Shown here piece by piece: positions 7,001-10,586 of a stretch of DNA of 10,586 bases. The stretch spans positions 1-10,586 of the forward strand of contig CABUDN010000092.1 of the NCBI GenBank assembly GCA_902490355.1, written 5' to 3'. The position numbers were made by a program, and so were the translations under genes. Every line of letters begins with the position of its first letter. Position 1 is the first letter of the stretch. Source of the stretch: an uncultured Oscillibacter sp. (GTDB lineage Bacteria; Bacillota; Clostridia; Oscillospirales; Oscillospiraceae). The notes beneath the pieces were generated by a model. That model searched no databases. It saw only the letters and a program-made list of their open reading frames with translations, and was not told the origin of the DNA.

Positions 7001-7554
7001 GGGGAAAAAACGTCCAGAATGCCGCCCCGCAGGGCAAACTGCCCCACACCTTCCACCTGATCACAGCGGGTATAGCCCGCGGAAAGCAGCGTCTGGCTCA
7101 AGGTCTTCAGATCGGTTCGTTCTCCGGTTCGGATGGTGACGGACCGGTCCAGCAGGGTCTGGGGCGACAGAGTCCGGGCCATCAGCGCGTCCGCTGTCGT
7201 CACCACCACCGGTGCCTGTCCCCGGGCCAGGGCATACAGCGCCGCCAGACGGCTGCGCTCCCACTCCCGGGAGGAGACCGCGCCGGGCCGGAACTGCCAC
7301 TCCCGGGCCAGAAGCTGCACCGGCTCCTGCCCCATCAGGGTCCGCAGATCTCCGGACAGCTGCCGGACCTCCCGCTCGTCGCCGCAGACAAACACCGCCG
7401 GACGGCCCGTTCCCCGGGCCACCGCGGCGCCCACGCAGGCCCGCTGCACCGGCTGCAGTCCGCTGACCGCCGCCGGGCAGCCGCCTTCTTCCACCCGGCG
7501 GATCAGCTCCGCCGTCTCCGGAATCGTTTGCAGTTGTTGCAGGAATTGTTCCAT
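4033..7554 (-). CDS. mfd: Transcription-repair coupling factor Mfd
   Basis: Mfd removes RNA polymerase stalled at DNA lesions and recruits UvrA. Numbering from the ATG at 7554, the protein is 1173 aa, normal for the family (about 1150-1180). The UvrB-like N-terminal region includes RGGILDVF at 176-183. The RNA-polymerase-interacting Tudor-like region starts near 504 (DLVVHAHHGVGRF). The translocase motor has Walker A GDVGYGKT at 653-660, the DEEQ box at 754-757, LSATPIPRT as motif III, and the TIIETGIDIPN and RGRIGRSSRRAYAYL motifs of RecG-like translocases. The C-terminal D7 domain begins near 1033 (IPERY). Two ATGs are possible; the downstream one is preferred because AAGGA at 7563-7567 is 8 nt from it but only 2 nt from the ATG at 7560. 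No catalytic motif is missing. The gene lies between pth and the lipoprotein gene. Confidence 0.98.
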   Translation of the reverse strand: MEQFLQQLQTIPETAELIRRVEEGGCPAAVSGLQPVQRACVGAAVARGTGRPAVFVCGDEREVRQLSGDLRTLMGQEPVQLLAREWQFRPGAVSSREWERSRLAALYALARGQAPVVVTTADALMARTLSPQTLLDRSVTIRTGERTDLKTLSQTLLSAGYTRCDQVEGVGQFALRGGILDVFSPLMEQPVRCEFFDDEIDSMGTFDPGTQRRTANVDSALLLPAAEVLPRCAPEGLEGLGRRLSALAEKLEKTGGAGAKAAPRLREDAELLLGGGLPGGMDRYLAAIYPDTVTGVHYLPQDAVVFFSESGRVEERAKAAAVQLRQDLESLLEAGVMTGEFARVALSPEELYAALEAFPVIMADSLPTSRHPVRPRGLLSINARQLSAYGGSLETAVADLEQYRQSGSAVLVLCGSESRCQNLQRMLEERGIPSALDPKNTAMPRPGQIRIGVGALSAGCEWPVLKLAVLTEGQLTAPVRRQPKWKKESNRQKLQSYTDLSPGDLVVHAHHGVGRFAGIQRMPVDGVEKDYMKIDYAGGDCLYVPATALDLVSKYIGGGEDQERQKLNKLGGTEWAKQKTRAKKAAKDLAKGLTALYAERQRRPGFAFSPDSPWQLEFEESFPYAETDDQLRAIRDIKQDMEKPRPMDRLLCGDVGYGKTEVALRAVMKCVLDGKQAAILVPTTVLAQQHYATACGRFRAFPVKIEVLSRYTSAKEQKRILDAVKRGSVDLLIGTHKLLQKGVEFHDLGLLVIDEEQRFGVTHKERLKEMSRQVDVLTLSATPIPRTLNMALSGLRDMSTIEEPPADRQPVQTYVLEHDWALLEDAMRRELSRGGQIYYLHNRVESIDATAARIQKMLGPEARIVTGHGKMGEQELSSVMQAMVDGEADVLVCTTIIETGIDIPNVNTLIIEDADKMGLAQLHQIRGRIGRSSRRAYAYLTYRKGKILQETAAKRLAAIREYVEFGSGFKIAMRDLEIRGAGNLLGPEQSGYLMSVGYDLYLKLLEEAVLEERGEEKQIETECSADLTVNANIPERYVASPEQRMDLYRRIAAIRTDEDASDLLDEMLDRYGDAPKSVLALLDVALLRAAAAKAGISDISQKKDVLRFQLARFQPEALVSVCGLGKYKYRLTLAAGESPALSLKLKPGEDVLEAALALVEDLKLAGEQPSPQA

Positions 7555-7562
7555 GGCCATCG

Positions 7563-7567
7563 TCCTT
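7563..7567 (-). promoter_or_regulatory. Ribosome binding site deciding the mfd start
   Basis: AAGGA on the minus strand is 8 nt from the ATG at 7554 but only 2 nt from the in-frame ATG at 7560. The spacing favours the shorter protein, which begins MEQFLQQ rather than MAMEQF. Confidence 0.65.
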
Positions 7568-7589
7568 GTAAAAATTTGGAAATCTATGG

Positions 7590-7623
7590 AATAAAAGAAC
7601 CTCCGCGCCGCTATGCGGCGCGG
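7590..7623 (-). terminator. Possible weak terminator or attenuator between pth and mfd
   Basis: A perfect 9-bp GC-only stem (CCGCGCCGC at 7603-7611 with GCGGCGCGG at 7615-7623) closes a 3-nt loop. On the minus strand it is followed by AGGTTCTTTTATT, a partly U-rich tail. It could end most transcripts coming from pth or reduce read-through into mfd. The tail is interrupted, so efficiency is uncertain. Confidence 0.5.
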
Positions 7624-7634
7624 TTTATTCTATG

Positions 7635-7664
7635 CCTCCGGCAGCCCAATCTTGCCGCCGGAGG
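7635..7664 (-). repeat. GC-rich hairpin just after pth
   Basis: The arms 7635-7645 and 7654-7664 pair over 11 bp with one position that becomes a G-U wobble in the minus-strand RNA, around an 8-nt loop. It starts 6 nt after the pth stop and has no U tract, so it may protect the 3' end of the message. A second hairpin (7603-7623) follows 11 nt later. Confidence 0.5.
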
Positions 7665-7670
7665 GGAAAA

Positions 7671-8258
7671 TCAGTTGAAATCATTCATGGCCTTCTGGCA
7701 GCCGTGCTCAATGATGCACGCGGCAGCCTCAATGGCGCGGTGGAAGGTCTCCAGCAGGATCTTCCGGTCCGCCTGAGAGGGCACGCCGATGACCCAGTCG
7801 ATCATGTCGCCGCCCTCACCGGGAGCACCGGTGCCGATTTTCACCCGGGGGAAGTCCTGGGTTCCCAGATGGGCAATGATGTTCTTGATGCCGTTATGGC
7901 CGCCGGCAGAACCGGAGGGCCGCACCCGGAGCTTGCCCACCGGCAGGGACACATCATCATAAATGACCAGTATCCGCTCCGGCGGAATCTTGTAAAACTG
8001 TGCCGCCTCCCGCACCGCCTCGCCGGAGAGGTTCATATACGTCTGCGGCTTCATAACCAGGCACCGGGTACCGGCAAAGCGCAGGATGTTGTAGGCGGAC
8101 TTGAACTTCACCTTGTTGAGCTGGACTCCGGCTTCCTCGGCCAGCAGGTCCACCGTGAGAAATCCCATGTTGTGGCGGGTGTTGGCATACTTCTGGCCCG
8201 GATTTCCCAGGCCCACCACCAGCCACTCCACAGCGGAGGATGCATTCCCAAACAGCAT
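7671..8258 (-). CDS. pth: Peptidyl-tRNA hydrolase
   Basis: Pth cleaves peptidyl-tRNA released from ribosomes and so recycles tRNA; it acts as a cytoplasmic monomer and is essential in most bacteria. The protein is 195 aa, typical for the family. The active-site residues match those of E. coli Pth: N19 in GLGNPG, H29 in TRHNMGF, N76 in KPQTYMNLSG, D101 in YDDVSLPVG and N122 in GGHNG. The first nine residues (MLFGNASSA) extend slightly beyond the usual start, but the ATG is well supported by AAGGAG (8265-8270) with a 6-nt spacer. In Bacillus subtilis the same gene (spoVC) lies between prs-ctc and fin-mfd; here it directly follows prs and precedes mfd. Confidence 0.97.
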   Translation of the reverse strand: MLFGNASSAVEWLVVGLGNPGQKYANTRHNMGFLTVDLLAEEAGVQLNKVKFKSAYNILRFAGTRCLVMKPQTYMNLSGEAVREAAQFYKIPPERILVIYDDVSLPVGKLRVRPSGSAGGHNGIKNIIAHLGTQDFPRVKIGTGAPGEGGDMIDWVIGVPSQADRKILLETFHRAIEAAACIIEHGCQKAMNDFN

Positions 8259-8305
8259 AACGTGCTCCTTTTTCTAATGTTAAATATAGTGGGCCGACAG
8301 CGGAG

Positions 8306-8335
8306 CAAGGCGGGAAAGCATCCTTTCCCGCCTTG
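8306..8335 (-). repeat. Perfect 13-bp hairpin between prs and pth
   Basis: The arms 8306-8318 and 8323-8335 are exact inverted copies around the 4-nt loop CATC on the plus strand. Neither side has a T run, so it is not a classical intrinsic terminator. It lies 38 nt past the prs stop and about 47 nt before the pth ATG, where it may act as an mRNA stability or processing element. A weak -10-like TATATT lies between it and pth, but no good -35 accompanies it. Confidence 0.6.
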
Positions 8336-8373
8336 TTGATTCCATCTGTTCAGTTCCCGGGTCCGTCTCCCGC

Positions 8374-9333
8374 TCAGCGGAAGAGCTTGGAGATGGAGAT
8401 CTCCTGATAGATCCGCTCGATGGCCTCGCAGAACATGGGGCCCACGGACAGATACTTGATCTTGCTGCTCTTGGCAGGATCGATCTCGGGCACGGTGTTG
8501 AGCAGAGCCAGCTCCTGAATGACGCTGTTGTTGATCCGCTCGATGGCCGGGCCGGAGAGCACGCCGTGAGAGGCGCAGGCATGGACGCTCTTGGCGCCGC
8601 CCACTTCGATCAGAGCCTTGGCGGCGTTGCACAGAGACCCGCCGGTATCGACCATGTCGTCAAAGAGGATGCAGTCCTTGCCGGCCACATCACCGATGAC
8701 GTTCATCACTTCGCAGCTGTTGGCCTTCTGACGGCGCTTGTCCACGATGGCCAGGTTCATGTGCAGCTTCTGGGCGAAGGCACGGGCGCGGGCCACGGAG
8801 CCCACGTCGGGGGAAACCACCATCATGTTCTCGCAGTCGGCACCGAACTTCTTGGCGTAGTAATCCACAAAGATGGGGTTGCCGGCCAGATTGTCCACCG
8901 GGATGTCAAAGAAGCCCTGAATCTGGGAGGCGTGCAGGTCCATGGTCAGCACACGGTCGGCACCGGCGGTGGTGATCATGTTGGCCACCAGCTTGGCGGT
9001 GATGGGATCCCGGGCCTTGGCCTTGCGGTCCTGCCGTGCATAACCGAAGTAGGGAACCACTGCGGTAATGCGTCCGGCGGATGCCCGCTTGAGCGCATCG
9101 ATCATAATGAGCAGTTCCATGAGATTGTTGTTGACGGGGGTGCAGGTAGACTGGACCACAAACACATCGCTGCCGCGGACCGTCTCATACAAAGACACAA
9201 AGACCTCGCCGTCAGAGAACGTGCCTACCTCGGATTCACCCAGCTTCGTTCCCATGAGTTTGCAGATTTCCTCCGCCAGTTTTGGATTGGAATTGCCGGA
9301 AAATACCTTGATATCCTTGCCGTGAGAAATCAT
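8374..9333 (-). CDS. prs: Ribose-phosphate pyrophosphokinase
   Basis: Prs transfers pyrophosphate from ATP to ribose 5-phosphate to make PRPP for purine, pyrimidine, histidine, tryptophan and NAD synthesis. Numbering from the ATG at 9333, the protein is 319 aa, matching the family's 310-320. Visible motifs are FSDGE at 39-43, YFGYARQDRK at 95-104 (ATP binding), the DLHASQIQGFF segment from 132, the flexible catalytic loop KRR at 199-201 and the PRPP-binding loop DDMVDTGGS at 225-233. A TTG codon at 9339 is also in frame, but the GAGGG ribosome site is only 3 nt from it and 9 nt from the ATG, so the ATG is preferred. The class I allosteric type is likely. It follows glmU by 77 bp, as in Bacillus. 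Confidence 0.98.
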   Translation of the reverse strand: MISHGKDIKVFSGNSNPKLAEEICKLMGTKLGESEVGTFSDGEVFVSLYETVRGSDVFVVQSTCTPVNNNLMELLIMIDALKRASAGRITAVVPYFGYARQDRKAKARDPITAKLVANMITTAGADRVLTMDLHASQIQGFFDIPVDNLAGNPIFVDYYAKKFGADCENMMVVSPDVGSVARARAFAQKLHMNLAIVDKRRQKANSCEVMNVIGDVAGKDCILFDDMVDTGGSLCNAAKALIEVGGAKSVHACASHGVLSGPAIERINNSVIQELALLNTVPEIDPAKSSKIKYLSVGPMFCEAIERIYQEISISKLFR

Positions 9334-9365
9334 TTCCAAACGCCCTCTTTCCTATATTGTTCGTG

Positions 9366-9377
9366 AAACTTAAGTTT
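9366..9377. repeat. 12-bp perfect palindrome in the glmU-prs gap
   Basis: AAACTTAAGTTT reads the same on both strands and lies in the only AT-rich patch of the 77-bp gap, about 33 bp upstream of the prs ATG. It could be an operator or an incidental palindrome. I see no clear promoter beside it. Confidence 0.3.
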
Positions 9378-9410
9378 TATTTGTTTTGTGAGTGTTCAGC
9401 ACGGCGGAAC

Positions 9411-10538
9411 TCACTGCTCCTGCCCATGCATCTTTCTGCGGCGGGCCGCCCAGCCCTCCAGATTCTTCTGCCGGGTACGGGCCACCGCCAGCGCATCCGG
9501 CGGTACCTCGTCGGTGATGGTGCTGCCCGCGGCGATATAGGACCCCTCGCCCACCGTGACCGGTGCGATGAGGTTGGTGTTGCAGCCGATAAACGCCCGG
9601 TCGCCGATGGTGCAGCGGTGCTTTTTGAATCCATCATAGTTGGTGGTAATGGTGCCGCAGCCGAAGTTGACGCCGCTGCCGACGTCGGCGTCGCCTACAT
9701 AGGTCAGGTGAGACATCTTGGTGCCTTCACCCAGCACGCAGTTCTTCAGCTGCACAAACGCGCCGATGTGGCACTTGGCGCCTACCGTGCAGCCCGGACG
9801 CACATGCGCGTAGGGCCCCACATCGCAGCCGTCGCCGAAGGTGCTCTCATTGACCTGAGAGGCGTTGATCTCCACACCGTCTCCCACCACGCAGCTGTTG
9901 ACCACCGCGTTGGGCCCGATGGTGCAGTGGGCACCGATCCGGCATTCACCCTTTAAAATCGTACCGGGCAGCAGTACCGTGCCCGCACCGATGGTGACCC
10001 GGGGATCAATATAAACCGCGTTGGGATCCAGGATCCGCACGCCCTTGCGCTGATGCTCCCGGACAATCCGCTCCCGGAACAGGGGCTCCAGCTCCGCAAT
10101 GGTATCCGGTCCGAAAACCGGCAGCCAGCCGGACACCAGCTCCGCAGCGGTGACCTGATTGGTCATCCGTTCTTTCCAGCTCTCCTGCAGCTCATAGCCC
10201 GGCGCCGCATAGGCAAATCCAGGACCGGCCTGCTTTGCAGGCAGCGCCGCCCGGCACAAAACCAGCACCGGGTCCGGTGTGTTCAGGAATGCCATCAGAT
10301 CCTCCTGCCGCTCGGAAACCGTAACATCCGCCTCCTCCGGCAGGCATGCGCGGGCTTCCGCGGCGAAACGGGGACCGCAGACGACAAAAAAACGCTGCAC
10401 ACCATCGGCCCACAACTGCTCGCCCGCCCAGGTGAGGATCGGGCAAAAAACAACGGCTTCCAGCATCAGCGGTTTGGAATGTTCCGGAACGGAGGAGTCC
10501 TCTTCCAGAAAGAACACGGCCCTCTGGGGACGATCCAT
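9411..10538 (-). CDS. glmU: GlmU-like protein: intact acetyltransferase half, degenerate uridylyltransferase half
   Basis: Bifunctional GlmU acetylates glucosamine 1-phosphate and then couples it to UTP, giving UDP-GlcNAc for the cell wall. Here the C-terminal left-handed beta helix (from about residue 165) is complete. It has hexapeptide repeats, R in AHVRPG, K in the LKN segment, the likely catalytic H277 in SHLTYVGD, NYDG with a following lysine, and the closing APVTVGEGSYIAAGST. The N-terminal part is only about 160 residues instead of about 227 and lacks the LAAGxGTRM signature; at that place it reads FFLEEDSS. KPL and GVQRFFVVCG remain as echoes of the nucleotidyltransferase fold. The 375-aa product is therefore probably only an acetyltransferase. 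The ATG at 10538 is one base from the adapter, so no ribosome site is visible and a few N-terminal codons may be missing. Order before prs supports glmU. Confidence 0.8.
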   Translation of the reverse strand: MDRPQRAVFFLEEDSSVPEHSKPLMLEAVVFCPILTWAGEQLWADGVQRFFVVCGPRFAAEARACLPEEADVTVSERQEDLMAFLNTPDPVLVLCRAALPAKQAGPGFAYAAPGYELQESWKERMTNQVTAAELVSGWLPVFGPDTIAELEPLFRERIVREHQRKGVRILDPNAVYIDPRVTIGAGTVLLPGTILKGECRIGAHCTIGPNAVVNSCVVGDGVEINASQVNESTFGDGCDVGPYAHVRPGCTVGAKCHIGAFVQLKNCVLGEGTKMSHLTYVGDADVGSGVNFGCGTITTNYDGFKKHRCTIGDRAFIGCNTNLIAPVTVGEGSYIAAGSTITDEVPPDALAVARTRQKNLEGWAARRRKMHGQEQ

Positions 10539-10539
10539 G

Positions 10540-10586
10540 AGATCGGAAGAGCACACGTCTGAACTCCAGTCACATTCCTTTATCTC
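10540..10586. other. Illumina TruSeq adapter with index (sequencing artefact)
   Basis: From 10541 the sequence is the TruSeq read-1 3' adapter, beginning GATCGGAAGAGCACACGTCT and ending its constant part in CCAGTCAC at 10573. The preceding A at 10540 is the expected A-tail. It continues with ATTCCT (10574-10579), TT, and ATCTC, the start of the next constant part. ATTCCT followed by TT corresponds to TruSeq index 27 as I recall it. It is not genomic. Translating through it gives the well-known artefact start MCSSDL on the minus strand and EIGRAHV on the plus strand. Confidence 0.98.

Noticed and set aside
3976..7776. Open frame of 1266 codons on the plus strand opposite mfd
   Set aside because: It is the exact antisense of a complete, motif-rich mfd gene in GC-rich DNA, where stop-free antisense frames are expected. 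Its translation is low-complexity (G, L, H, Q-rich) with no recognisable domain.
8270..8303. Internal promoter for pth (TTGCTC with TATATT or TATTTA)
   Set aside because: The spacing is 14 nt for the better -10, and the 16-nt alternative has a poor -10, so support is too weak.
10539..10556. GlmU start at MCSSDL
   Set aside because: These six codons lie almost wholly in the sequencing adapter.
10053..10562. Plus-strand open frame of 169 codons ending in EIGRAHV
   Set aside because: It is antisense to glmU and its stop is provided by the adapter.
1..10586. Mobile element, CRISPR array, tRNA or defence system
   Set aside because: No direct-repeat array, transposase, integrase, tRNA-like cloverleaf or defence-gene motif was seen on either strand; the content is ordinary core metabolism and housekeeping.

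Overview
The window looks like chromosomal DNA of a GC-rich gut Clostridia, most likely an Oscillospiraceae-type Firmicute (Flavonifractor/Lawsonibacter/Oscillibacter-like). This rests on strong GGAGG ribosome sites, the order glmU-prs-pth-mfd-foldase typical of Firmicutes, a butyrate-type thiolase and a clostridial monocluster ferredoxin. The family assignment is an inference from style, not a database match. I see no tRNA, rRNA, CRISPR array, insertion sequence or phage gene.

Layout, left to right. Positions 1-923 (minus) hold the N-terminal 307 residues of an exported phosphodiester-glycosidase (NAGPA-type) protein that runs off the left edge. The gap 924-1175 carries two divergent sigma-A-type promoters. 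Positions 1176-1361 (plus) encode a 61-residue single-cluster ferredoxin, which meets the convergent thiolase gene (1434-2690, minus) at a strong bidirectional terminator. Upstream of the thiolase is an AT-rich control region (about 2691-2946) with a near-consensus promoter flanked by two palindromes resembling operators of the NADH-sensing repressor Rex. From 10538 down to 2947 runs a colinear minus-strand housekeeping cluster: a GlmU-like protein, prs, pth, mfd and a SurA/PrsA-like lipoprotein.

The cluster joins cell-wall precursor acetylation (GlmU), PRPP synthesis (Prs), peptidyl-tRNA recycling (Pth), transcription-coupled repair (Mfd) and extracytoplasmic folding (lipoprotein). Gaps of 57-116 bp, some with hairpins, suggest a loosely coupled operon. 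The thiolase and ferredoxin belong to anaerobic acetyl-CoA and redox metabolism, consistent with Rex control.

The last 47 bases (10540-10586) are not biological. They are an Illumina TruSeq adapter with its index, so the contig was not trimmed and the glmU start region is cut off by it. I found no convincing new biological system. The most useful points are the adapter, the degenerate N-terminal half of the GlmU-like protein, the paired Rex-like operators, an insertion in the thiolase and a parvulin-like domain lacking its usual histidines.
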